Source: Streptomyces niveus
GTDB lineage: Bacteria; Actinomycetota; Actinomycetes; Streptomycetales; Streptomycetaceae
NCBI RefSeq assembly: GCF_002009175.1
Contig: NZ_CP018047.1
Coordinates: forward strand, 558,001 to 622,000
Direction of reading: 5' to 3'
Length of the DNA: 64,000 bases
Shown: in pieces, positions 55,612 to 63,228 of the stretch
Layout of the letters: each line of letters begins with the position of its first letter
Position numbering within the stretch: position 1 is the stretch's first letter
The notes under the pieces: generated by a model
Seen by the model: the letters and a program-made list of their open reading frames with translations, nothing else
The model's database searches: none
What the model was told of the DNA's origin: nothing
Made by a program: the position numbers and the translations under genes

Positions 55612-57631
55612 GGGTGAGCTCCTCGGAGAAGTGGCAGGCGACCGCGCGGCTCGCCCCGTCGTCGTTCACGAGCCGGGGACGTTCCTCGGCGCAGCGTTCC
55701 CTGGCGAGCGGGCAGCGCGCCTGGAAGACGCATCCCGGCGGCACCGCGCTCAGCTCGGGCGGGCTGCCGGGGACGGCGGGCAACGGGCCGCCCCTCTCGG
55801 CGTGTTCGGGTACGGAGTCGAGCAGCCCCTTCGTGTAGGGGTGGCGGGGATTCGCGAACACCTCGCGCACCGGACCGGTCTCGACCACATTGCCCGCGTA
55901 CATGATCGCGACGTCGTCGGCGCGCTCCGAGACCACGGCGAGGTCATGGGTGATCAGCAGGACCGCCATGTCGCGCTCGGCCTGGAGGTCCCGCAGCAGC
56001 TGCATGATCTGTGCCTGGACGGTGACGTCGAGCGCGGTGGTCGGTTCGTCGGCGATCAGTACGTCGGGGCCGAGCGCGACGGCCATCGCGATGAGCAGCC
56101 GCTGGCGCATGCCGCCGGAGAACTGGTGCGGATACGAGCGGGCGCGGGCGCGTGGTTCGGGGATGCCGACGGTCTCCATGAGCTCGATCGCCTTCTCCCT
56201 CGCCTGGCGCCTGGAGAGGCCGCGATGGATCCGGAACGGTTCGCCGAGTTGTTTGCCGACGGTCTGTACGGGGTTCATCGCGGTGAGCGCGTCCTGGAAG
56301 ACGATCGACAGCACCGGTCCGGCGAGCCGCTTGCGCGCGGTGGCGCTCAGCCGCAGTACGTCGGTGCCGCCGACGCGGATCGCTCCCCCGACCACGTCGG
56401 CGACGGGTTCCAGCAGCCCGGCGATCGACTGCGCGGTCATCGACTTGCCGCAGCCGGACTCGCCGAGCAGCGCGAGGGTGCGTCCCTTGTCCAGGGTGAA
56501 GCCGACCGAGTCCAGGGCGCGGACGGTGCCGGAGGGCGTACGCAGGTCGACGCTGAGGCGCTCGACCTCCAGCGCGCGGCGGCTCCCGCCGTCCTCCGCG
56601 ACCGGTGCTTCGTCCCGCGCGGCTCCGGAAACCTCGGGCGTCTTCGCCGGGGACACCGGCCGGGCGGACAGGTCCTGGCTGTCGCCCCCGGCCGGCTGCT
56701 TGCGCTTCTTCCTCGGCAGTGTCAGGCGCCAGCGCTGCGCGGGGTCCGTCGCCAGCCGTACCCACGCGGCCAGCACCGTGGCCGACACGGTGGTCAGGAC
56801 GATGGCGAGTCCGGGCAGTACCGCGATCCACCAGGCCGTCTGGAGGTACTGACGTCCCTGGGCGACCATCAGTCCCCAGCTGATGTCCGGCGGCTGGATG
56901 CCGATGCCGAGGAAACTCAGCGACGACTCGGTCAGCATGACGAAGCAGAAGTCGAGCGTGGCGACCGTGAGGAGCGTCGGCATGGCGATCGGCAGGATGT
57001 GCCGGTAGATCGTCGGCCAGGTGCCGGCGCCGAACGTCCGTGCCGCGTCCACGAAGAGGCGGCTCCTGAGTTCGGCGCCCTCGGCGCGCGCGGTCCGCAG
57101 ATAGACCGGGATCCGGGCGAGCGCGAGGATCAGCACGATGTTCGTGGCGCTGGGCGCGAAGACGTAGAGCACAACAACGGCGAGCAACAGGGAGGGGAAG
57201 CTGAGGATCACATCGGCGACCCGCATCGCGGCGCTCTCCCGCCAACCACCGCGGTAGCTCGCCCACATGCCGATCGCGGAGCCGATCACCAGTGAGCAGA
57301 CCACCGCGGGCAGGGCGACGGACAGGGTCGTCGCGGCCGCCTCGATCAGCCGGGCCAGCACGCTGCGGCCGAGGACGTCCGTGCCGAGCAGTCCGTAGAA
57401 GCCGTGGTCGAGGGAGGGCGGGCGCAGCGAGGCGGCGAGGTCCTGCCGTGTGGCGCGGTCGCCGATCAGCAGGGGGCCGATCAGTGCGACGAGGAAGACC
57501 AGTGCGAGCAGTACGGCGGCGACGGCCGCGACGCGGTCCTTGCCGAGGAGCGTCCACCAGCGTGGTGGGCGGCTGCCGGGAGTGGCGGTACCGGTGGGTG
57601 GGTCGGCGGTGGCGGTGACGGTGGCGGTCAT
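55604..57631 (-). CDS. Fused ABC permease-ATPase (DppC-DppD fusion)
   Basis: A 675-residue two-domain protein. Residues about 25-310 are a DppC-type permease with six helices (WTLLGKDRVAAVAAVLLALVFL; the EAA-like coupling segment GAGTWPTIYRHILPIAMPTLLTVATLDFCFVM). A basic linker (LPRKKRKQPAGG) leads to a full ATPase from about residue 350: Walker A GESGCGKSMTAQS, signature FSGGMRQRLLIAMA, Walker B VLIADEPTTALD, HDLAVVSE, and the dipeptide-type C-terminal FQARCPLARERC. ATG 57631 follows AAGGAG. Fusions of this kind occur in streptomycete Dpp operons. The frame's extension to 58384 is antisense noise inside DppB. Confidence 0.92.
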   Translation of the reverse strand: MTATVTATADPPTGTATPGSRPPRWWTLLGKDRVAAVAAVLLALVFLVALIGPLLIGDRATRQDLAASLRPPSLDHGFYGLLGTDVLGRSVLARLIEAAATTLSVALPAVVCSLVIGSAIGMWASYRGGWRESAAMRVADVILSFPSLLLAVVVLYVFAPSATNIVLILALARIPVYLRTARAEGAELRSRLFVDAARTFGAGTWPTIYRHILPIAMPTLLTVATLDFCFVMLTESSLSFLGIGIQPPDISWGLMVAQGRQYLQTAWWIAVLPGLAIVLTTVSATVLAAWVRLATDPAQRWRLTLPRKKRKQPAGGDSQDLSARPVSPAKTPEVSGAARDEAPVAEDGGSRRALEVERLSVDLRTPSGTVRALDSVGFTLDKGRTLALLGESGCGKSMTAQSIAGLLEPVADVVGGAIRVGGTDVLRLSATARKRLAGPVLSIVFQDALTAMNPVQTVGKQLGEPFRIHRGLSRRQAREKAIELMETVGIPEPRARARSYPHQFSGGMRQRLLIAMAVALGPDVLIADEPTTALDVTVQAQIMQLLRDLQAERDMAVLLITHDLAVVSERADDVAIMYAGNVVETGPVREVFANPRHPYTKGLLDSVPEHAERGGPLPAVPGSPPELSAVPPGCVFQARCPLARERCAEERPRLVNDDGASRAVACHFSEELTRV

Positions 57632-57645
57632 CGTGGCTCCTTGGG

Positions 57646-58575
57646 TCACGCCGGTACTGCCTGTCGGACGCGTGGGTCGAGCAGCGCGTAGCAGACGTCG
57701 ATGAGGATGTTCAGGGCGAAGATCGTCAGGGCCGTCAGCAGGACGGCCGCCTGGAGAACGGCGAAGTCCCGCTGGAGGATTGAGTCGATCATGAGCTTGC
57801 CGATGCCGGGCCAGCCGAAGATCGTCTCGACGACCACCGCTCCGTTCACCAGGCCGATCGTGAGGTCGCCGGCGACGGTGAGGGCGGGCGTGATCGCGTT
57901 GCGCAGGGCGTGGCCGAAGATGACCCGCTTCTCGCCGGCGCCCTTGCTGCGGGCCACTTTGACGTACGGCGCGGAGAGCGCGGCGACCATGGCGCCCCGG
58001 ACCACCTGGACGAGCACGCCGAACGGGCGGATCAGCAGGGTGGCGATGGGCAGGATCCATACCTCGGGCCCGCCGGAGACGCCGGAGGTGGGCAGCAGGG
58101 CCAGGTTGACGCCGAAGATCAGTACCCCGGTGATGGCGAACCAGAAGTCCGGGATGCTGGCCGCGGCCATCGCCAGGAAACTGGCGATCCGGTCGGCGAC
58201 GGAGTTGGGCCGGTACGCGGCGAGGCTGCCGATCAGGATCGCGCCCAGCGCGGCGATGACCATCGTGACGGCCGCGAGCTGGAGTGTCGCGGGGAACGCG
58301 GTCAGCGCCATGTCGGCGGCGGACTGCCCGGTGCGCAGCGAGGTCCCGAAGTCGAGCCGTACGACTTGGCCGAGGTAGTCCCACAGTTGGGCACCGATCG
58401 ACTGGTCGAAGCCGTGCTCGGCGGAGAACGCGGCGCGCTGGTCGGAGGTGGCGCTCAGCGGCAGGTAGAGGTTGACGGGGTTGCCGGTCAGCCGTGCCAG
58501 GCAGAAGACGCCGAACACCACGAAGACCAGCGGGATCGCGCTCGATATGATCCGTTTGCGCAGGAAGGTCGTCAT
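57646..58575 (-). CDS. Dpp-type ABC transporter permease (DppB-like)
   Basis: A 309-residue six-helix permease with the DppB signature: MTTFLRKRIISSAIPLVFVVFGVFCL at the start, TGNPVNLYLPLSATSDQRAA, LRTGQSAADMALTAFPATLQLAAVTM, the coupling loop PYVKVARSKGAGEKRVIFGHALRNAITPALT and the FGWPGIGKLMIDSI region. It starts one base after the substrate-binding protein stop and is followed 15 bases later by the fusion gene, so the transporter genes are cotranscribed. Confidence 0.93.
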   Translation of the reverse strand: MTTFLRKRIISSAIPLVFVVFGVFCLARLTGNPVNLYLPLSATSDQRAAFSAEHGFDQSIGAQLWDYLGQVVRLDFGTSLRTGQSAADMALTAFPATLQLAAVTMVIAALGAILIGSLAAYRPNSVADRIASFLAMAAASIPDFWFAITGVLIFGVNLALLPTSGVSGGPEVWILPIATLLIRPFGVLVQVVRGAMVAALSAPYVKVARSKGAGEKRVIFGHALRNAITPALTVAGDLTIGLVNGAVVVETIFGWPGIGKLMIDSILQRDFAVLQAAVLLTALTIFALNILIDVCYALLDPRVRQAVPA

Positions 58576-58576
58576 G

Positions 58577-60223
58577 TCAGCGGCTCTTTCCCTCGGCGCG
58601 GCTGACCGCGGCCAGTCTCAGTTCGTCACCGGTGGCGGAGTTGGGCCGGTAGCGCACCGACGACGACAGACCGAGCAGTCCGCGCATGTGCGCGAGATGG
58701 ACGTACTGCGCCACTGCCTCGTTCTGGTAGGCGAAGACCTCGGCGAAGGCTTTCTGGCGCTTCTCGCCGGCCAGCGCGGTCGCCGCCGCGACCCGTCGGT
58801 CCAACTCCGGTGTCCCGAAGGTCGACTGGGGGCTGCCGCTGAGCAGGTACTGACTGGCGGTGAACGCCGCGTCGCCCGCCTGGTTGCCGTGCATGATCAG
58901 CAGCGCGATCGGTCCGACGTTCTCGGGCAGGGGCCGCAGTTGGTACTGGAGGTGCGCGGCGGTGTCGGTCATGAGGATCTTGACGTTCAGTCCCAGTCGC
59001 GCCATCTGGTACTGAAGTGCCTCGGCGGTCTCGGCGACGCGGGGGAACTGCCCGTTGCGCGCGACCAGGGTGATCTTCCGGTCGACGGGTGCGCCGTCGG
59101 CCGCCGCCGCCTTCACGAGTGCGCGGGCGGCCTTGAGGTCGGGCTCCGTCGGGACGAGGTCGTTGTTGAAGCCCACGACGCCCTTGGGGACGAGTTGCGC
59201 GGCGGGTTCGCCCAGTTCGCCGAAGAGGGTCTCGGAGATGGACTGCCGGTCGATGACCATGTCGATCGCCTTGCGGACCCGGATGTCGTCGAGCGGGGCC
59301 TCGCGGCCGTCGAGCCGTAGCGCAGTCGTCTCGTTGTTCGGATAGGCGACCGAGTTCTCCTCGGTGGCGTCCTGCGGGTCGAGAGCGGTCGCGAGGTCGG
59401 CCTCGCCCTTGGTGATCATCGCGGCGCGTACGCTCGGTTCGGACCGCCATACGTAGCGGGCGCGGGCGAACGCGGGCGCCTTCCCCCAGTAGGTGTCGTT
59501 GCGGTCCAGCGTGATGGACACACCGGTCTGCCAGCCGCCGATGGCGTACGGGCCGGTGCCGACCGGCTTTCTGACCTTGGCCTCGGTGCTGGTCGTACGC
59601 GGCACGATCTCGATGAAGCTCAGCCGCAGGGGGAGGATCGGGTCGGGCTTGGCGGTGGTGACCGTGAGGGTGGTGTCGCTGGTTGCGCGTACATCGACTC
59701 CCGAGTCGTCGAAGACGTAGCCGTCGACGTTGCAGGAGAGATCGGAGTTGACCGCGCGGTCGATGGAGAACGCGGCGTCCTCGGCCGTGAACTTCTGTCC
59801 GTTCTGGAAGGTGACACCGGGTCGGGTGTCGAACGTCCAGGTGGTGGGCGCCGTTTGGCGCCAGCCCGTCGCGAGCAGCGGCTCGAGTTCGCCGGAGTCG
59901 GGGTCCCGCTCGACGAGCGGTTCGGTGACGTTGGAGCGGACGACGGCGCCGGTCGACGCGAGTGAGGACTCACAGGGTTCGAGGGTCGGCGGCTCCTGAT
60001 CGAGCACGATCCGCAGGGTGTTGCCGCCCGCGGCGCCGATGTCGCCGCCGGTGTCGCTGTTGGCGACCGTGCACGCGCTGGTGAACAGCAGCGCCGCCGC
60101 GGCGAGGCCGGCGGCCGGCGCCCTGCCGCGCCGACGGCGCCCGGGACGTGGTGCGGGTGACTGGGAACGAGGGGGTTTGTACAGGGCGGAAAGCAGGGGT
60201 GATCGACGTACGGAAGACAGCAT
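58577..60223 (-). CDS. Dpp-type ABC transporter substrate-binding lipoprotein
   Basis: A 548-residue family 5 solute-binding protein. The N-terminus has a basic region followed by AGLAAAALLFTSAC, a lipobox-like signal (cysteine near residue 51). The mature part has RIVLDQEPPTLEPCES, the conserved TTWTFDTRPGVTFQNGQKFTAEDAAFSIDRAVN, and FDDSGVDVRATSDTTLTV. ATG 60223 follows GGAGA; the frame extends to 60439 but without start support. The ligand may be a sugar acid by context, although this protein family mostly binds peptides, nickel or oligosaccharides. Two operator copies lie upstream (60280-60314). Confidence 0.92.
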   Translation of the reverse strand: MLSSVRRSPLLSALYKPPRSQSPAPRPGRRRRGRAPAAGLAAAALLFTSACTVANSDTGGDIGAAGGNTLRIVLDQEPPTLEPCESSLASTGAVVRSNVTEPLVERDPDSGELEPLLATGWRQTAPTTWTFDTRPGVTFQNGQKFTAEDAAFSIDRAVNSDLSCNVDGYVFDDSGVDVRATSDTTLTVTTAKPDPILPLRLSFIEIVPRTTSTEAKVRKPVGTGPYAIGGWQTGVSITLDRNDTYWGKAPAFARARYVWRSEPSVRAAMITKGEADLATALDPQDATEENSVAYPNNETTALRLDGREAPLDDIRVRKAIDMVIDRQSISETLFGELGEPAAQLVPKGVVGFNNDLVPTEPDLKAARALVKAAAADGAPVDRKITLVARNGQFPRVAETAEALQYQMARLGLNVKILMTDTAAHLQYQLRPLPENVGPIALLIMHGNQAGDAAFTASQYLLSGSPQSTFGTPELDRRVAAATALAGEKRQKAFAEVFAYQNEAVAQYVHLAHMRGLLGLSSSVRYRPNSATGDELRLAAVSRAEGKSR

Positions 60224-60279
60224 CGTCTCTCCGATGGGCTGAGTTGGTGCTACCGGAGTCGCAGAGCCAGCGGGAAGCT

Positions 60280-60314
60280 GTCTATAAATGCGGACCCAGT
60301 CTGCATTTGTAGAC
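60280..60314. promoter_or_regulatory. Operator copies B and C upstream of the transporter
   Basis: GTCTATAAATGCGGAC (60280-60295) and, on the other strand, GTCTACAAATGCAGAC (60314-60299) both match the consensus GTCTAYAMATGYRGAC also found at 51249. They face each other with centres 19 bases apart, so the pair itself forms an inverted repeat with arms GTCTATAAATGC and GCATTTGTAGAC. It lies 57-91 bases upstream of the substrate-binding protein start, a position suited to repression of the transporter operon. Confidence 0.8.
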
Positions 60315-60342
60315 GGAACCGTAGGCTTGCCCTCTGGGGCCG

Positions 60343-60480
60343 TCAAGGGGTGCGACGAGAGACCTCGAAGGCGCCGGGACCGGTCGCCGCGAGTTCCCGC
60401 AGCGCGCTGAGCACGGGGTTGGTGTGCTCGGTCCGCCACGAGTGGTGGGCCCTCACGACGCTACGGGGCCGAGTGCGACG
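60343..60480 (-). pseudogene. Probable LysR gene remnant (C-terminal end)
   Basis: On the minus strand the frame ending at 60343 encodes WRTEHTNPVLSALRELAATG near the stop, resembling the C-terminal helix of LysR-type regulators (aromatic-Arg then TNPVL.ALR). No start, HTH or substrate-binding core is present upstream; the frame runs into the dehydratase promoter. A divergent LysR regulator is common beside 5-dehydro-4-deoxyglucarate dehydratase genes of actinobacteria, so this looks like the residue of a deleted one. The evidence is a short motif only. Confidence 0.35.
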
Positions 60481-60639
60481 GGCTCCACGGGGGCCGGTCA
60501 AGGCGGCTGCCGGCCCGCCGCCGGTGCCCGATCCTGCCCAGTCATGCTCAACGGGTATCAACTGATGCGTTCTTGGTGTTAGACAGGTATCGTTGGCGCC
60601 CATACGCTCCGGGCAGTCCCTCGACCCTGGAGCACCACC

Positions 60640-61560
60640 ATGACGCTGTTCGACCCGGAGACCCTGCGGTCCGTCCTCGGCACGGGATTGCTGTCCTTCC
60701 CCGTCACCCACTCGCGTCCGGATTTCAGCTTCGACGAGGACGCCTACCGCGAACACGTCTCGCGGCAGTCCTCGTTGCCGACGTCCGGTGTCTTCGCCGC
60801 GGGCGGCACCGGCGAGTTCTTCGCGCTCACGCCCACCGAGGTCGCCCGGGTCGTACGGGCGGCCGTCGCGGCGAGCGGCGACACCAAGCCCGTGGTGGCA
60901 CCGGCCGGCTACGGCACGGCGCAGGCGGTCGCGATGGCACGCGACGCCGAGGCGGCGGGCGCGTCGGGCGTGTTCCTGCTGCCGCCGTATCTGACCGAAC
61001 TGTCCCAGGCGGGGCTGGTCGCCCATGTCCGCGCGGTGTGCGAGGCGACCGGTCTCGGTGTGATCGTCTACCACCGCGCCAACGCCGCGTTCGGCTACGA
61101 CGCCGTACGGGAGCTCACCGACACCTGCCCCAACCTGATCGGGTTCAAGGACGGCATCGGTGACGTCGACCTGATGACCCGCATCCACGCGCGGCTGCAC
61201 GGGCGGCTGCTGTCCATCGGCGGACTGCCCACGGCCGAGACGTACGCCCTGCCGTATCTGGAGATGGGCGTCACGACCTACTCCTCGGCGCTGCTCAACT
61301 TCATCCCGGAGTTCGCGCTCGACTTCTACGACGCGGTGCGCGCACGCGACGCCGCGACGGTCTACCGCAAGCTCGACGAGTTCGTCCTCCCCTATCTCGA
61401 CATCCGTGACCGGCAGCCCGGCTACGCGGTGTCGATCGTGAAGGCCGGGCTGCGGGCCACCGGCCGGGACCCGGGCCCCGTACGCCCGCCGCTGACCGAT
61501 CTCACCGCTACGGAACTGGGTGAGCTCAAGGCGCTGGTGGAGAAGGTGCTTCCCGCGTGA
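60640..61560 (+). CDS. 5-dehydro-4-deoxyglucarate dehydratase
   Basis: A 306-residue class I aldolase-fold enzyme of the DHDPS/KDGDH family. [28 protein letters not shown] is diagnostic for 5-dehydro-4-deoxyglucarate dehydratase. [10 protein letters not shown] is the substrate loop (residues 55-64), Tyr144 (VIVYHRANA) and the Schiff-base lysine Lys170 ([10 protein letters not shown]) are present. It converts the glucarate dehydratase product into 2-oxoglutarate semialdehyde and CO2. ATG 60640 follows GGAG. The next gene overlaps its stop. No 2-oxoglutarate-semialdehyde dehydrogenase is seen in the window. Confidence 0.92.
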   Translation: MTLFDPETLRSVLGTGLLSFPVTHSRPDFSFDEDAYREHVSRQSSLPTSGVFAAGGTGEFFALTPTEVARVVRAAVAASGDTKPVVAPAGYGTAQAVAMARDAEAAGASGVFLLPPYLTELSQAGLVAHVRAVCEATGLGVIVYHRANAAFGYDAVRELTDTCPNLIGFKDGIGDVDLMTRIHARLHGRLLSIGGLPTAETYALPYLEMGVTTYSSALLNFIPEFALDFYDAVRARDAATVYRKLDEFVLPYLDIRDRQPGYAVSIVKAGLRATGRDPGPVRPPLTDLTATELGELKALVEKVLPA

Positions 61561-62534
61561 CGTCCTCCTCGCCCGCGCCGCGTGAGGGAACCGTCCTCCA
61601 GGTCTGCCCGCTGCCCGCCTCGCTGGAGTCCGCGCTCGCGGCGCACCACCGCACGGTGCGACTGAACGAGCAGACCGACCCCGCCGCGTATCTGCGGGAC
61701 CACGGTGACGAGGTGGTGGCGGTCGTGACCCGCGCGCGGACCGGGGTCTCGCACGACCTCATGGACGCGCTGCCCAGGCTCGGCGCCATCGTCAACTTCG
61801 GGGTCGGCTACGAGACGACGGACGTCGCGCGCGCCCGCGCGCGCGGGATCCAGGTGAGCAACACCCCCGACGTGCTCACCGACTGCGTCGCCGACCTCGC
61901 CGTGGGCGCGCTGATCGACGTGATGCGCCGGCTCTCCGCCGCCGACCGTTATGTACGCCGGGGCGACTGGGTTCCGGGCGGCTTCCCCCTCACCACCAAG
62001 GTGAGCGGAAAGCGGATCGGCATTCTCGGCCTCGGCCGGATCGGGCGCGCGATCGCCCGCCGGCTCGAAGGGTTCGACGTCGAGCTGAGCTACCACTCGC
62101 GTACGGCGGCGGACGACGTGCCGTACCGCTACGCCGACTCGCCCCACGCGCTCGCCGCCGGGGCCGATGTCCTCGTGGTCGCGGCGGCCGGCGGCGTTGG
62201 CACGCGGGGTCTGGTCTCCGCGGACGTGCTCGAAGCGCTCGGACCGGACGGCTATCTGGTCAATATCGCGAGGGGCAGTGTGATCGACGAACCGGCGCTG
62301 GTCGACGCCCTCGTGAAGGGCGGAATCGCCGGAGCGGCGCTCGATGTCTTCGTCGATGAACCGCGTGTTCCTGCGGCCCTGCCGGCGCTCGACAATGTGG
62401 TGCTCCTGCCGCATATCGCCAGTGGCACGCACGAGACCCGCGAGGCCATGGGGGAACTCGCCTTCCGGAACCTCCACCGGTTCATGACCGAGGGCACCCT
62501 GGTCACCCCCGTACCGGAGCCGCCCGCGGCGTGA
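61557..62534 (+). CDS. 2-hydroxyacid dehydrogenase
   Basis: A 325-residue D-isomer-specific 2-hydroxyacid dehydrogenase. Rossmann motif [18 protein letters not shown] near residue 157; catalytic Arg in [11 protein letters not shown], the Glu in VDEPRVP and the catalytic His in [16 protein letters not shown] 61557 overlaps the preceding stop as GTGA, giving translational coupling. A second dehydrogenase of the superfamily (52733) accompanies the glucarate dehydratase gene. The substrate is presumably glyoxylate, tartronate semialdehyde or a related acid. Confidence 0.92.
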   Translation: MTSSSPAPREGTVLQVCPLPASLESALAAHHRTVRLNEQTDPAAYLRDHGDEVVAVVTRARTGVSHDLMDALPRLGAIVNFGVGYETTDVARARARGIQVSNTPDVLTDCVADLAVGALIDVMRRLSAADRYVRRGDWVPGGFPLTTKVSGKRIGILGLGRIGRAIARRLEGFDVELSYHSRTAADDVPYRYADSPHALAAGADVLVVAAAGGVGTRGLVSADVLEALGPDGYLVNIARGSVIDEPALVDALVKGGIAGAALDVFVDEPRVPAALPALDNVVLLPHIASGTHETREAMGELAFRNLHRFMTEGTLVTPVPEPPAA

Positions 62535-62579
62535 TGTCCGGGACCGGCTCCGGTACGGGGGACGCCGCCGGGGTGGGGG

Positions 62580-63086
62580 TCAGGCGGGAGGCTCGGGCTT
62601 GTCGCCGGAGCTCCGGGCCAGCAGATGTTCGAGGCGGTCGAAGCGGGCGTGCAGGGCGCGCAGTTCGCGGGCGGCGTCCGCCTCCCCCGCCGACTCGGTG
62701 TGTTCCAGGGCGAGCGCCACCCGGCGGGCCCTGCGCGCGGCGCTGCCCACGAACCAGGTGGCCAGGGATGCGGTGACGATGCTGAAGACCGAGATCCCGA
62801 CGAGCATCACGATGCCCGCGATGACACGACCGGCGACGGTGACCGGGTACAGATCCCCGTACCCGACGGTGGTGGCTGTCTCGACGGACCACCACAGCGC
62901 GAGCGGGAACGAGGTGATCGTCGCGCGGGGCGCCGACGACTCGAACGGGACGATGATCCAGGAACCGATCAGCAGCACCAGGACGACGCCGATGGCCGCC
63001 CACGCGGAGGCTTTCACATGCAGCCGCTGCCACCGCTCGTTGCCCAGCAGCTTGCGCAGTAGGTAGAGCGGCGAGAGCGGAGGCAT
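62580..63086 (-). CDS. Two-helix potassium channel protein
   Basis: A 168-residue K+ channel subunit. A transmembrane helix (residues about 28-46) is followed by the pore loop with the selectivity filter TVGYGD (residues 73-78) and a second helix (about 84-112, VIAGIVMLVGISVFSIVTASLATWFVG). The C-terminal cytoplasmic tail (RELRALHARFDRLEHLLARS) is a likely coiled coil for tetramer assembly, without an RCK domain. ATG 63086 has no ribosome site and TTAGTT lies a few bases upstream, so leaderless transcription is possible. Confidence 0.93.
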   Translation of the reverse strand: MPPLSPLYLLRKLLGNERWQRLHVKASAWAAIGVVLVLLIGSWIIVPFESSAPRATITSFPLALWWSVETATTVGYGDLYPVTVAGRVIAGIVMLVGISVFSIVTASLATWFVGSAARRARRVALALEHTESAGEADAARELRALHARFDRLEHLLARSSGDKPEPPA

Positions 63087-63228
63087 GGACCGAAACTAAC
63101 CGTGGCCGAAGCGTGCGGGGAGCAGGACACACCCTGCGGGCCGGAGCGCGGGCGTTACGGCTCCCGGGTTCCGCCGCCGTCTCGCCCGGACGTGACGCCG
63201 TCGTCGCCGGAAGCCGGGTACGGCATGG

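Larger units (their letters stand above)
60224..60639. other. Regulatory and remnant interval before the dehydratase gene
   Basis: A 416-base interval between the divergent transporter and dehydratase operons. It holds operator copies B and C at 60280-60314 near the transporter, and at 60343-60480 a probable remnant of a LysR gene (see separate entry). The remainder shows no supportable gene. Confidence 0.6.

Noticed and set aside
55604..58384. 926-codon frame implying a longer permease-ATPase fusion
   Set aside because: The region above 57631 lies inside the DppB gene in another frame; ATG 57631 with AAGGAG gives the proper start.
60343..61200. 285-codon minus-strand frame at the dehydratase gene
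   Set aside because: Above 60480 it is antisense to the dehydratase gene and its promoter; only the last part resembles a LysR C-terminus and is listed as a possible remnant.
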